Part shown: piece by piece, positions 27,186-36,518 of the stretch
How positions within the stretch are numbered: the stretch's first letter is position 1
Layout: each line of letters begins with the position of its first letter
Assembly: GCF_000348785.1 (NCBI RefSeq)
Contig: NC_020520.1
Coordinates: 4,092,001 to 4,156,000, forward strand
Direction of reading: 5' to 3'
Length of the DNA: 64,000 bases
DNA from: Ilumatobacter coccineus YM16-304
Lineage (GTDB): Bacteria; Actinomycetota; Acidimicrobiia; Acidimicrobiales; Ilumatobacteraceae
The notes under the pieces: model-generated
Databases searched by the model: none
What the model saw: the letters and a program-made list of their open reading frames with translations, nothing else
What the model was told of the DNA's origin: nothing
Position numbers and translations under genes: made by a program

Positions 27186-28103
27186 TCACAGCCAGCGGTA
27201 CTCGTCGATGGCGGTCATGTGCAGCGGTCGCTGCACGTCGACCCAGTCACCGATCGCCGGCAGCGGCTCGCCGTCGGGAACGAAGGCCATCGAGCTGTGC
27301 ATGTGCGGAGGTTCGTGCAGGGCCATGCGCGTTCGTCCGAAGTGAAACGGGCTGCGCCCGTCGGCGAGCGGCGTGACCCCGTTGGCGGTGCCCGCTCCGA
27401 TCATCACGAGATGCCCTGACGCCGGCACCGTCCCTTGCTGATAGCCGGCCGGCTGCCCGGCTTCGACAGCGCGCACGTTGAGCACGTCGGCACCGAGGTG
27501 CAGCGCCGACTTGTCGCCGTGCCAGAGCGCGGTACCGACGCGCAGTCGGTAGCGGTGTGAGTCGGGCAGCGCGGCGTATGCGTCTCGTGCGAGGTGGCTG
27601 ACCCAGACCTCGAGGGCGGGGTCGACTCCGGTGAGCGCGGTCGTGATCTGCTCGACGCGCTGGTCGTCGGTCCCGGCGATCGGGGGGTGCATCGCGACGC
27701 CGATGACGTCGAGCCCGGCGGCGCGGGCCTCGTCGACGACCGCGAGGTCGCCGCCGTATCGACGGAGTTCGGTGCCGAGTTTGACGATGACGCGTCCGGC
27801 CCATCCGCTCAGCGCAGCGATGTGTTCGGATCGGCCGACGGTGAGGATCGGCGTCGCGTCGGCAGGTGCGGTGAGCGTCGGGGTGAGGACGACGACGTCG
27901 AGGTCGTCGGGCAGGTCGGCGAGTTCGTGCACGGTGCCGACGGCGATGGTGTCGCTGAACTCGGCGGCGATGTCGGCGAGGTGGCGTCGTCCGAAGCCGT
28001 AGCCGTTGCCTTTGACGACGGGGACGAGACCGTCGATCGATGCGGCGAACCGGGCGATCTGACTTCGCCAGATCGCCGTACGTACCGAGAGCCGAACCGT
28101 CAC
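27186..28103 (-). CDS. Alanine racemase-like PLP enzyme, short form
   Basis: A 305-residue protein related to fold-III PLP enzymes. The motif VPVVKGNGYGFG holds the expected PLP lysine. It reads VKLGTELRRYGGD and GTALWHGDKSALH later, and a C-terminal beta domain PAGYQQGTVPASG retains a Tyr near the place of the racemase catalytic Tyr. True alanine racemases have about 370 residues, so this one lacks some N- and C-terminal sequence and may be specialised. It is the promoter-proximal gene of an operon with the acyltransferase-like gene. A long repeat block lies upstream. Confidence 0.7.
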   Translation of the reverse strand: MTVRLSVRTAIWRSQIARFAASIDGLVPVVKGNGYGFGRRHLADIAAEFSDTIAVGTVHELADLPDDLDVVVLTPTLTAPADATPILTVGRSEHIAALSGWAGRVIVKLGTELRRYGGDLAVVDEARAAGLDVIGVAMHPPIAGTDDQRVEQITTALTGVDPALEVWVSHLARDAYAALPDSHRYRLRVGTALWHGDKSALHLGADVLNVRAVEAGQPAGYQQGTVPASGHLVMIGAGTANGVTPLADGRSPFHFGRTRMALHEPPHMHSSMAFVPDGEPLPAIGDWVDVQRPLHMTAIDEYRWL

Positions 28104-28179
28104 ACGACGAATGTACTGCCAGACCGCGAACCCACGTCAGCACCCCCACGACGCGCACGTGCGCCCGGCGACGAGAGCC

Positions 28180-28690
28180 CCAGCGACCAAACCCAGGATC
28201 AGCAGCGACAAGACCTACCCACAAAGAACCAGCGGCGAGCCGCCGACAATCATCGCGGCCCGGCGCCGGGAGCGCCAGCGACCAAGCCTGGGATCGGCGG
28301 CGGCCAGACCCACCCAGCAGCAAGCCAGCGGAGAGCCGCCGATAATCGTTGCGGAGCCGCCGATGATCGCTACGAAGAATCACCGACAATCATCGAGCTG
28401 CGGCAGCGCCGAGCAACGAACCGCTGCGCGCCCGGCGCCGGGAGCGCCAGCGACCAAGCCTGGGATCGGCGGCGACCAGACCCACCCAGCAGCAAGCCAG
28501 CGGAGAGCCGCCGATAATCGTTGCGGAGCCGCCGATGATCGTTACGAAGAATCACCGACAAACATCGAGCTGCGGCAGCGCCGAGCAACGAACCGCTACG
28601 CGCCCGGCGCCGGGAGCGCCAGCGACCAAGCCTGGGGTCAGCGGCGACCAGACGTGCTCAGCAGAGAGCTTGCGGCGAGCCGCTGACAAT
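28180..28690. repeat. Tandem repeat block with 172-bp period (about 3 copies)
   Basis: This fills most of a 589-bp gap (28104-28692) with no gene. Near-identical units begin CCCGGCGCCGGG at 28259, 28431 and 28603, exactly 172 bp apart; the third is partial and diverged. A more decayed partial copy covers about 28180-28258. Within a unit are shorter subrepeats such as GAGCCGCCGATAATCGT and GAGCCGCCGATGATCGC. Open frames crossing the block are low-complexity and not believable proteins. It lies between two minus-strand genes, before the alanine-racemase-like gene and after the zinc peptidase. Confidence 0.9.
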
Positions 28691-28692
28691 CA

Positions 28693-29697
28693 TCACAGAT
28701 TGAAGGGGTCGCTGAAGGTGTCGCACTGGTTCGGGTCGCCGGTGTTGTAGCCGACGTTGAACCAGCGCATCCGCTGTTCGCCTGATCCGTGTGTCCACGA
28801 CTCGGGGTCGACGCGTCCTTGCGTCGCCTGTTGGATCGTGTCGTCGCCGACGGCGTTGGCGGCGTTGAGCGCTTCTTCGATCTCGGAGCTGGAGTCGAAC
28901 TGGTTGCGGGCGTTCGCGTCGTTGGCCCATGCGCCGGCGAGGCAGTCGGCTTGCAGTTCGAGGGCGACCGAGTAGGCGTTCTTGTTGCGGGGATCCTGCT
29001 GCTGTTTGCGGTGCATCTCGGCGTTGATGCCGAGCGCGTTCTGGATGTGGTGGCCGTATTCGTGGGCGACGATGTACTGCGCGGCGAGGTCGCCTTCGGC
29101 GCCGAAGTCGGCTTGGAGCTTGGCGAGGAAGTCGAGGTCGAAGTACACGAGGTTGTCGGCCGGACAGTAGAACGGTCCGGTCTGTGACGATGCCTGTCCG
29201 CATCCGGTGTTGGTGAATCCGGAGAAGAAGACGGTCTGGGTCACCGGGTATTCGAGGCCTTGGAACGACTCGGGGTACTGCTCGATCCAGTACTCCTGGA
29301 CGTCGATCGTGGCGCCGCACAGGATCTGTTCGGCTTCGCTGCTGCACGTGTCGTCGTCGCCACCGGTCGACTGGCTCGATGGGGCTGATGTTCCTCCCAG
29401 GCCTGCGGCGGTGCCCGAGGCTCCGCCGAGCAGCTTGGGGAGGAAGAGGGTGGCGAGCAGCACGACGATGCCGATGACGCCGCCGCCGAGCTTGAGGCCG
29501 CCGCCGCCCGAGCGGCCGCCGCGGTTTCCGCCGAGCGCGCCACCGAGGATGTCGCCGAGGCCGCCTCCTCCACCGCCACCGCCGCTGAGCGCACCGCCGA
29601 GCAGGTCTCCGAGTCCGCCGCCGCCCGAACGGCCGCCGCCACCCTGGCCGCGACGGTCTTGGATCATTCGGGAGTCGCGAGACCTGATCTTCGTCAT
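28693..29697 (-). CDS. Neutral zinc metallopeptidase (YpfJ family)
   Basis: A 334-residue protein with a Gly-rich N-terminal region (about 10-60, GGGG runs), a transmembrane helix (about 72-92) and a zinc peptidase domain containing HEYGHHIQN (about 212, HExxH). Downstream are ELQADCLAGAWA, where the Glu is the likely third zinc ligand, and conserved Cys-containing DDDTCSSEAEQILCG near the N-side. This is the YpfJ/zinc metallopeptidase family; the catalytic domain should lie outside the membrane. The natural substrate is unknown. Confidence 0.88.
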   Translation of the reverse strand: MTKIRSRDSRMIQDRRGQGGGGRSGGGGLGDLLGGALSGGGGGGGGLGDILGGALGGNRGGRSGGGGLKLGGGVIGIVVLLATLFLPKLLGGASGTAAGLGGTSAPSSQSTGGDDDTCSSEAEQILCGATIDVQEYWIEQYPESFQGLEYPVTQTVFFSGFTNTGCGQASSQTGPFYCPADNLVYFDLDFLAKLQADFGAEGDLAAQYIVAHEYGHHIQNALGINAEMHRKQQQDPRNKNAYSVALELQADCLAGAWANDANARNQFDSSSEIEEALNAANAVGDDTIQQATQGRVDPESWTHGSGEQRMRWFNVGYNTGDPNQCDTFSDPFNL

Positions 29698-29829
29698 GCC
29701 CCCATCATTCCATCCCGGCGGCCGTTCCGCGACTCCATCGCGGTTGCTGTGCGCCGCAGCGCGGTTTGCGATGCTCGTCGCTCTCCGGCGTCGTCGTGTT
29801 CGGAGCGGGCTCGTGACGGGAGCGGAGTG

Positions 29830-31419
29830 TCAGATCTTGCGGCCGCTGCCTTCCCAGAACGGGGCTCGGAGTTCGCGCTTGAGCAGCTTGCCGGCGGCGC
29901 TGCGGGGCATCACGTCGATCACGTCGAAGCTCTTGGGTTGCTTGTAGCCGGCGAGGTGCTCGCGGCTGATCGCGACGAGTTCGGCTTCGAGCTCGGGGGA
30001 CCAGTCGACGCCGTCGGCGAGCTGCACGGTGGCTTTGACCTCTTCGCCGAACTCGGTGTTGGGGACGCCGAAGACGGCGACGTCGAGCACCTGCGGGTGG
30101 GTGACGAGTACCGCTTCGATCTCGGCGGGATAGATGTTGACCCCGCCGGAGATGATCATGTCGATCTTGCGGTCGGAGAGGAAGAGGTAGCCGGCGTCGT
30201 CGATGTATCCGATGTCGCCCATGGTCATGTAGCCGGGCTCGGTGTGCGCTTCGGCGGTCTTCTCGGGCGAGTTGAGGTACTCGAAGTCCTGGCCGATGGC
30301 GCTCTTGACGTGGATGACGCCTTCCTCGTTGGGCCCGGCGACGTCGCCTGCCGCGTTGACGATCTTGACGTCGACCATCTCCGACGGCTTGCCGACGGAG
30401 CCGGGTCGTTCGAGCCATTCGTCGGCGCTGATCATCGACACGATGCCGCCTTCGGTGGCGCCGTAGTACTCGATGATCTTGGGGCCCCACCATTCGATCA
30501 TCTGGCGCTTGACCTCGGGGGCGCACGGAGCGGCGCCGTGGACGGCGACCACGAGCGAACTGCCGTCGAAGCGTTCCTTGGCGGCGTCGTCGACTCGGAG
30601 CAGACGGACGAACTGCGTGGGGACGAGGTGGATGTTGGTGATCTGGTACTCGTCGATCATGGCGAGGGTCTGCTCGGGAATGAACTTCGCCTGCATGACG
30701 ACCGAGACGCCGGCGATGAGCGGCAGGTAGCTGTAGGCCCACTGTGCGGAGTGGTACTGCGGGCCGCACAAGAGGGTGCGCCCGTTCTGTGGGATGCCGA
30801 GGCTGTCCATCGACCCGGCCATCAACTGGAGCACTTCGACGGGCGTGTTGATCTGGAAGCTGGTGCTCCGGACGCCCTTGGGTCGCCCGGTCGTGCCGGA
30901 CGTGTAGAACATCACACCGCCGAGCATCTGCCCGTCGGGTTCGGACGGGTCGGAGGCGGCGAGCGCGTCGTCGTAACTCGAGAGCCGGTGTGTCGTACGA
31001 TCGGGCGCGGCGGGCTCGACGGCACCGTCGAGCGACCTCATGACGAGTCTGGTGGTGGTCGCCGTGTCGGGTTCGATGTCGAGCGCCGCGCCGGCGAGCG
31101 CTTCGAATTCGCTCGCCACGATCAGGGCCGTGGCGCCGGAGTCGGCGAGCACGTAGGCCACCTCGTCGGCGGCGAAGTGCCAGTTGATCGGTACGCAGTG
31201 GAAGCCGGAGTGAGAGCAAGCGAGGTAGACCTCTTCGATCTCACGTCGGTTGCCGGCGAGCAACGCGACGCGGTCGTCGGGTTGTACGCCGGCGTTCCGG
31301 AGGTGATGGATCAGCCGGTTGACGCGGTCGTCGAGTTCGCCCCACGTCGTGGTTCCCCACTCGTCGATGACGGCGGCGTCGTGCTGTCGGTCGAGGTGTG
31401 ATGCCGTGATGAGGGCCAT
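29830..31419 (-). CDS. AMP-dependent acyl-CoA synthetase/ligase
   Basis: A 529-residue ANL-superfamily enzyme that activates a carboxylic acid to acyl-AMP and then acyl-CoA. The P-loop YTSGTTGRPKGV (about 172-183), YGATEGG, GDIGYIDDAGYLFLSDRKIDMIISGGVNIYP and the catalytic Lys in AAGKLLKRELR near the C-terminus are all intact. It is closest in look to FadD-type fatty or aromatic acyl-CoA ligases of actinobacteria. It lies in the same direction as the ROK kinase, 9 bp away, so co-transcription is possible, though the functions do not obviously match. Confidence 0.9.
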   Translation of the reverse strand: MALITASHLDRQHDAAVIDEWGTTTWGELDDRVNRLIHHLRNAGVQPDDRVALLAGNRREIEEVYLACSHSGFHCVPINWHFAADEVAYVLADSGATALIVASEFEALAGAALDIEPDTATTTRLVMRSLDGAVEPAAPDRTTHRLSSYDDALAASDPSEPDGQMLGGVMFYTSGTTGRPKGVRSTSFQINTPVEVLQLMAGSMDSLGIPQNGRTLLCGPQYHSAQWAYSYLPLIAGVSVVMQAKFIPEQTLAMIDEYQITNIHLVPTQFVRLLRVDDAAKERFDGSSLVVAVHGAAPCAPEVKRQMIEWWGPKIIEYYGATEGGIVSMISADEWLERPGSVGKPSEMVDVKIVNAAGDVAGPNEEGVIHVKSAIGQDFEYLNSPEKTAEAHTEPGYMTMGDIGYIDDAGYLFLSDRKIDMIISGGVNIYPAEIEAVLVTHPQVLDVAVFGVPNTEFGEEVKATVQLADGVDWSPELEAELVAISREHLAGYKQPKSFDVIDVMPRSAAGKLLKRELRAPFWEGSGRKI

Positions 31420-31428
31420 CGGCCGAAA

Positions 31429-32436
31429 CTACAACCCGCGGCGCGCTCTCCGTAAGCCGCGCCAACCGACGGCGCCGGCACCGATGAGCGGGCCCGAGTC
31501 GGCGAGCCGCGACGGCGTGATGCGTGCACCGCGGCTGTAGGTGAGTTTGCAGTGCTCGTCGAGCGACACCTGCGCAGCGTGGAAGAAGGTGGCGGCGAAG
31601 CCGAGCGCAACCGAACCGCCGACCACGACGAGCGACAGGTCGAGCGAGTTGCAGACCGATGCGGCGGCGCGACCGACGAGCGTGCCAGTGCGTTGCATGA
31701 TCTCGTAGGTCGGTTCGGTCGGAGGACGACCGGTGATCGCTTCGATGGCCAGCCCCGATGCCTCGGCCTCGAGGCAGCCTTGGGCGCCGCATCCGCAACG
31801 GCGTCCGTTGGGCTCGACGATGACGTGACCGATGTGTCCGGCGTTGCCCGTCATGCCGTCGAGGAGTTCGCCGTCGAGCACGATGCCGCCGCCGACCCCG
31901 GTCGACACGGTCATCGCGCAGAAGTTCGGGTGTCCCTGTGCGGCGCCGAGCCATCCTTCGGCCAGTGCGAGCGCTTTGGCGTCGAGGTCGCCGTACACCG
32001 CGTGCCCCGTGAGGTCGTCGAGTCGAGCGCGGAGCGGGAACTCGCGCCACGCCGGGATGTTGACCGGCGACACCGATTCGACGTTGCGTGCGATGGGCCC
32101 GGCCGAACCGACCCCGACGGCTCGGATACGTGCGTGATGCTGCTCTCGCGCTCGCGTCATGAGCTGACGGACGATGCCGGTGAGGCTGTCGAAGTGGGCT
32201 TCGGGCAGCGCGTTCTTCTCGACCTCGACTCGGGTTCGGTCGATCAACTCGCCGCGGGCGGTCACCAGTCCTGCGGCGAACTTGGTGCCACCGATGTCGA
32301 TCGCGAGGACCACATCGGTCCGGGGCTTCTGCGGCCCGCTGTCGCTCACCGGGTGTTCGGCAGCCCCCGCTGCGGTGGAGGCGTCGGGACGATTCGGGTC
32401 GATGCCACCAGCGTCGACGTCGCCATGATCGGTCAT
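31429..32436 (-). CDS. ROK family sugar kinase
   Basis: About 335 residues. After a Pro/Ala-rich leader of about 40 residues comes the ATP-binding motif AIDIGGTKFAAGL, the ROK signature region STGVGGGIVLDGELLDGMTGNAGHIGH and the zinc motif CGCGAQGCLE (about 214), which define a ROK hexokinase/glucokinase. There is no DNA-binding domain, so it is a kinase rather than a repressor. It probably phosphorylates glucose or another hexose released by glycosidases such as those at 18-22 kb. The ATG at 32436 is divergent from the wall-hydrolase gene. Confidence 0.88.
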   Translation of the reverse strand: MTDHGDVDAGGIDPNRPDASTAAGAAEHPVSDSGPQKPRTDVVLAIDIGGTKFAAGLVTARGELIDRTRVEVEKNALPEAHFDSLTGIVRQLMTRAREQHHARIRAVGVGSAGPIARNVESVSPVNIPAWREFPLRARLDDLTGHAVYGDLDAKALALAEGWLGAAQGHPNFCAMTVSTGVGGGIVLDGELLDGMTGNAGHIGHVIVEPNGRRCGCGAQGCLEAEASGLAIEAITGRPPTEPTYEIMQRTGTLVGRAAASVCNSLDLSLVVVGGSVALGFAATFFHAAQVSLDEHCKLTYSRGARITPSRLADSGPLIGAGAVGWRGLRRARRGL

Positions 32437-32582
32437 CGACACGACGGTAGCGCTGGATGTACGGCTCACCAGCGGATGAGCGCTCGGTTCGAACCGCACC
32501 GCTGGTCTACGCTGTGACGAGGGATGGGATGAATTTGGGCTCTACTTCGGGGCCGAACGCGCCGATACCCCTGTGATTCACC

Positions 32583-34415
32583 ATGTCGACCCGCCACGAC
32601 GCTCCGACCCTCGCAGGTTCCCGTGCACCGTCTGCTTGGCGCGTCTGGACGGTGGCCGCCGCCACCGTGATCTCGTCGATCATCGCCATTCCGCTCGTCG
32701 CGGCCGCTGACGACGGCGCCGACGGCGTCGACGACGCGGCCCCCGAGACCACCACGACGACGGTGCCGAAACCCGCGACCACCACCACGACCGTGCCGTC
32801 GACCACGACCACCACGACGACCAGCACCACCACGACCACCAGCACCACCACGACGACCACGGCGCCGGCCACCACCGAGCCGCCGGTCGTCGACCCCAAG
32901 GTCACGACCACGACCACCACGACGACCGAGCCGCCGGTGGCCACCACCAGCACCACGACCACCACGACGGTCCCACCGGTCGCCACGACCGTGCCGCCCA
33001 CCGCTCGCGGTGTCACGGTCTACCCCGAGCAGATCCAGCACATCCTGGCCACGATCCGCTACCTCGAATCTCGTGGCATCTACACGCTGCCTCCGAACAA
33101 GGGCAACGCGTCCGGTGCGTATCAGTTCATCGGCTCGACGTGGAACAACTACGCGGGGTACGCCCACGCCTACCTCGCGCCGCCCGAGATCCAAGACGAG
33201 CGGGCCGCGCTCGACGTCAACAAGTTCCTCGAGCAGTGGAACAACGACGTCTCGATGATTCCCGTCATGTGGTACCTGCCCGCCGCCGCGTACGAGCCGT
33301 GGCGCATGGACGTGGTGCCGCTGCCCTCGGCGGGCAACGTCCTCACCATCCGCGAGTACCAGACCCGCTGGCTCGGTGTCTTCGCGTTCATCTCGGGCCA
33401 GCCCGTCGAACCGCTCCTCACCGGTCAGCAAGCCCAGAGCCAGGCCGGCATGGCACCGCTCGTTCCCGAACCGACCGGCGACATCCCGGCCATCGCGTAC
33501 CCGGTGCTCGGTCCGTCACGTGCCGCCGTCCCCGAGTGCGACGATGCCGAGCAGATCGAAGTCGCCGACGTCGAAGGCCGAGACGGTCAAGAACTCGCCG
33601 GACCGAGCCGAGCCGACATCGAAGCGGCTGGACTCTGCACCGAGCAGGCGCCCGGCATCGTGTTCGGCGTCAAGCTCCAACCGGTCATGGCCGTCGCCGA
33701 CGGCATCGTCACCAGCGTGGTCGACGAGCCGGGCACCGACACTCCGATCTCGGTCACGATCACCGACGTCGACGGCATCAGCTACGTCTACGCCGGCTTC
33801 AACGACGACAACCCCGGCACCGACGACGACAACGCCCCCGATCATCTCCGGCTCACGGCGCTGGCCGAGGTCGGCAAGCAGGTCCGGGCCGGCCAGATCA
33901 TCGGGTTCATGGGCGACACCGACCCGCTTCCGGTCGGCGTGCGCGCCGATGTGCCCACCGACTCGACCGTCGTCATCGACCCCGACGCGGTCGCACCGCA
34001 CATCCGCCTCACGATGATCGACCTCGCCGGCAACCCCATCGATGCGTTCGGCCCGATGATCGACGCGCTGTTCCGTCAGAGCTGCGCGGTCACCATCGGC
34101 CAGTGGTCGGTGCCGCCGAACGGCAGCGGCCACGAGCCGGTCACGATCGAGACGACCGACGACGACGACGAGATCGACTCCGAGTGGATCATCACCTCGA
34201 CCGGTCAGGTCACCGCCAGCGGCTGGGCCGCGATGGTCAACCCGAACGAGGGTTGCGGTTTCACTCCGGCGTCAGCGCACGGCCCCGGTGCCGACGGCAC
34301 CGATGTGGGTCACGCTCACTGGTTCACGCCGGTCGAGTTGCCGACCGAGGTGTGGGTGCAACTCGCGCTGCAGGACGACCTCACTGCACCCGGCGGGCTG
34401 CTTCGACAAGGTTGA
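32583..34415 (+). CDS. Secreted cell-wall protein with transglycosylase-like and degenerate M23-like domains
   Basis: 610 residues. A signal peptide (about 18-42) is followed by a Thr-rich linker of about 90 residues (runs of TTTTT with Pro/Val), then a lysozyme-like segment RYLESRGIYTLPPNKGNASGAYQFIGSTWNNYAGY (about 155-189), resembling Rpf/SLT domains but with an uncertain catalytic Glu. Next is an M23 peptidase-like fold (VMAVADGIVTSVV, VRAGQIIGFMGDT) in which the expected HxH is read as APHIRLTM, so it is probably inactive and binding only. It likely binds or trims peptidoglycan. Its stop overlaps the convergent 2OG oxygenase gene by 35 bp. Confidence 0.72.
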   Translation: MSTRHDAPTLAGSRAPSAWRVWTVAAATVISSIIAIPLVAAADDGADGVDDAAPETTTTTVPKPATTTTTVPSTTTTTTTSTTTTTSTTTTTTAPATTEPPVVDPKVTTTTTTTTEPPVATTSTTTTTTVPPVATTVPPTARGVTVYPEQIQHILATIRYLESRGIYTLPPNKGNASGAYQFIGSTWNNYAGYAHAYLAPPEIQDERAALDVNKFLEQWNNDVSMIPVMWYLPAAAYEPWRMDVVPLPSAGNVLTIREYQTRWLGVFAFISGQPVEPLLTGQQAQSQAGMAPLVPEPTGDIPAIAYPVLGPSRAAVPECDDAEQIEVADVEGRDGQELAGPSRADIEAAGLCTEQAPGIVFGVKLQPVMAVADGIVTSVVDEPGTDTPISVTITDVDGISYVYAGFNDDNPGTDDDNAPDHLRLTALAEVGKQVRAGQIIGFMGDTDPLPVGVRADVPTDSTVVIDPDAVAPHIRLTMIDLAGNPIDAFGPMIDALFRQSCAVTIGQWSVPPNGSGHEPVTIETTDDDDEIDSEWIITSTGQVTASGWAAMVNPNEGCGFTPASAHGPGADGTDVGHAHWFTPVELPTEVWVQLALQDDLTAPGGLLRQG

Positions 34416-35373
34416 TCTCGTAGAGCACCTCGTCGAGCGCATCGGCGGCGGTGATCGCCGAGTAGCGCTGCGGCGACTCGGGCGTGCAGCACGTCGGAAC
34501 CGGGGCGAGCACCGTCCACGGACGCGGGTGGCAGAACTGCACCACGCTGTAGCGCTCACCTTCGTAGCCCGGAGCGGCCACCACACGGTGCCACCCGCTC
34601 GGGATCGTGCCGTTGGTGAGACGTTCGAGCATGAGCCCGGTGTTGATGATGACGCCGTCGTCGGGCGGGATCGCGTCGACCCATTCGTCGTTGACCTGCA
34701 CCTGCAAGCCGGGAGCCGTCGAGCGGGGGAGGGCGGTAATGAGGTTGATGTCGGCGTGCGCGGCCGCCCACACATGGCCCGGCTCGCCGTCGGCGCCGAG
34801 CGCCACGTCGAGCTCGCTCATCGCCGGGTAGCGGATGGCCCGCGTGAGGGTCGGTCCGTCTTTGACCATGTCGTCGAAGAACGTCTCGTGGCATCCGATG
34901 CCCTCGGCGATGACCCGCAGGAACCGCCGCTGGAGATCGGCGATGGTGTCGTGGAAGCGGTAGAGGACCTCGGTGATGCCGGGGACGACGGCTTCGGGAA
35001 CGACCTGGTCGGGGTACGAGCCCGGATAGTTCCGCTTGAGGGGATGACCGGAGGCGATCGGTGTCGCCCAGTTGAGCATCTCCTTCCAGTCGGGCTTGTC
35101 GCTCGACGCCGCCGTCTCGACGAGGAGACCGGTGTACCCGGTCTGCCCGTTCGAACCGGGAGCTGCGGCGATCTGCTTCTCGTCGGGTGTCTTCTCGAAG
35201 AACTCCCTCAACAGGCCGTAGGCCGTGTCGAGCAGGTCGTCGGGGACGTCGTGGCTCGTGTAGACGAAGCCGGTTGCCAGGCTGCGGGTGACACCGTCGA
35301 CCACGGCTCGGCGCTGTGCACCGCTCCCCTGCTCGAAGGCCAACAGGTCAACGTCGAGAATCTCGTCGCTCAT
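34381..35373 (-). CDS. Isopenicillin N synthase-like Fe(II)/2-oxoglutarate oxygenase
   Basis: A 330-residue plant-type 2OG dioxygenase of the isopenicillin N synthase/ACC oxidase group. The iron ligands are HAD (about 203-205) and the distal His in SGWHRVV (about 261); RYS in GERYSVVQF is the RxS motif that binds 2-oxoglutarate. The N-terminal conserved region SLATGFVYTSHDVPDDLLD is also family-like. Its substrate is unknown. Its 3' end overlaps the convergent wall protein gene by 35 bp. Confidence 0.88.
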   Translation of the reverse strand: MSDEILDVDLLAFEQGSGAQRRAVVDGVTRSLATGFVYTSHDVPDDLLDTAYGLLREFFEKTPDEKQIAAAPGSNGQTGYTGLLVETAASSDKPDWKEMLNWATPIASGHPLKRNYPGSYPDQVVPEAVVPGITEVLYRFHDTIADLQRRFLRVIAEGIGCHETFFDDMVKDGPTLTRAIRYPAMSELDVALGADGEPGHVWAAAHADINLITALPRSTAPGLQVQVNDEWVDAIPPDDGVIINTGLMLERLTNGTIPSGWHRVVAAPGYEGERYSVVQFCHPRPWTVLAPVPTCCTPESPQRYSAITAADALDEVLYEINLVEAARRVQ

Positions 35374-35425
35374 GGCACCACGCTATTCGTTTCGTCGAGC
35401 CGCCGCACCCGGCCGGGCTCGCGGC

Positions 35426-36424
35426 TCAGGCGAACAGTGCCGGCCAACCACCGGTGTGGATGAACACGACGTCGTCGTCGGCGCTCCAGCGTCCCTCGGC
35501 TGCGAGTCCGAGCAGCCCCGACAGGCCCTTGCCGGAGTAGGTGCGGTCGACGAGGAGCCCGTTGGCCATTGCCGCCCACTCGACCGCGGCGTCGCCGGCG
35601 GCGGTCGGCACGGCATAGTCGTCGCCGATCCAGCGGCCGTCGACCTCGATGTCGTTCGGATCGACCCGTGCGGCCACGCCCATCAGATCGAGCACGCCGT
35701 CGGCGAGTTCGGCGATGTCGGGAAGCCCCATCACGACGCCCTTGGCGACACCGATCGCCACGACGTCGGGAGCGGTGTCGGCCGTGAGGCGACCCGAGGC
35801 GATGAGTGCGGCACGCCCGGCGAGGAGCCCGGCGTGCGTGCCACCGCTCGACGACGTGAACACGATCGCCGACGGCATCCGGTCTGCTGCTTCACACTGG
35901 TCGATCAGTTCGACGAACGCGGCCGCGTAGCCGAGGCCACCGACGGCGGTGCTCCCACCGATGGGGATCGAGTACGGCGCGAGTCCTTCCCCGGCGAGTT
36001 GATCGGTCAGCGCTTCGCGAGCGATCTCGAGTTGGCCCCAGTGACTCTCGGCCGCGCCCGTGTAGTGCATCTGGGCGCCGAACATCTTCGACAGCAGTTG
36101 ATTGCCCGTCTCGGTACCCGGCGGTTCGGGTGCATCACCCGACAGGATCAGGTGCACCTCGAGTCCGAGACGCGCACCGGCCGCTGCGGTCATGCGACAG
36201 TGATTCGACTGTGCTGCGCCGACCGTGATGAGCGACCGCGCACCGGCTTCCAGCGCGTCGCCGCACAGGAATTCGAGTTTGCGGGCCTTGTTGCCACCGC
36301 CTCCGAGTCCGGTCAGATCGTCGCGTTTCACCCAGAGACGCGCCGCCGAATTCGGCATCGGTGCAGCGGTTTCGAGAGGCGTCGGCAGCGTGGCCAGCGG
36401 AGCGCGGGGCAGGTCGTCGAACAC
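35426..36424 (-). CDS. PLP enzyme of the D-cysteine desulfhydrase / ACC deaminase family
   Basis: A 332-residue fold-II PLP enzyme. The region LTGLGGGGNKARKLEF with PLP Lys at about 45, GAAQSNHCR, and FTSSSGGTHAGLLAG (phosphate binding) fit the family that includes D-cysteine desulfhydrase and 1-aminocyclopropane-1-carboxylate deaminase. Which reaction it performs cannot be told from sequence alone. It is a cytosolic single gene, same strand as the 2OG oxygenase and 52 bp upstream of its start, so they might be co-transcribed. Confidence 0.85.
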   Translation of the reverse strand: MFDDLPRAPLATLPTPLETAAPMPNSAARLWVKRDDLTGLGGGGNKARKLEFLCGDALEAGARSLITVGAAQSNHCRMTAAAGARLGLEVHLILSGDAPEPPGTETGNQLLSKMFGAQMHYTGAAESHWGQLEIAREALTDQLAGEGLAPYSIPIGGSTAVGGLGYAAAFVELIDQCEAADRMPSAIVFTSSSGGTHAGLLAGRAALIASGRLTADTAPDVVAIGVAKGVVMGLPDIAELADGVLDLMGVAARVDPNDIEVDGRWIGDDYAVPTAAGDAAVEWAAMANGLLVDRTYSGKGLSGLLGLAAEGRWSADDDVVFIHTGGWPALFA

Positions 36425-36518
36425 ACTTCCACCCTAGGGCGATGACCCACCCGGCACCGCGCGGACAGGCGACAAGCGCGATGCCACCGTCATGCGATCG
36501 TGGTTCAATGGCCTCGTC

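Noticed and set aside
28104-28690. Arg- and Pro-rich protein encoded in the 172-bp repeats
   Set aside because: The frames are low-complexity, present on both strands, and contain the tandem repeat with no ribosome site.
32437-32582. ydaO-type or other riboswitch before the wall-hydrolase gene
   Set aside because: Such riboswitches are common before wall hydrolases in actinobacteria, but none of the conserved ydaO core sequence could be found in this 146-bp leader.
32466-33431. Minus-strand Val/Gly-rich ORF opposite the Thr-rich linker
   Set aside because: It is the complement of the ACC-rich Thr linker of the wall protein, which has a signal peptide and recognised domains on the plus strand.
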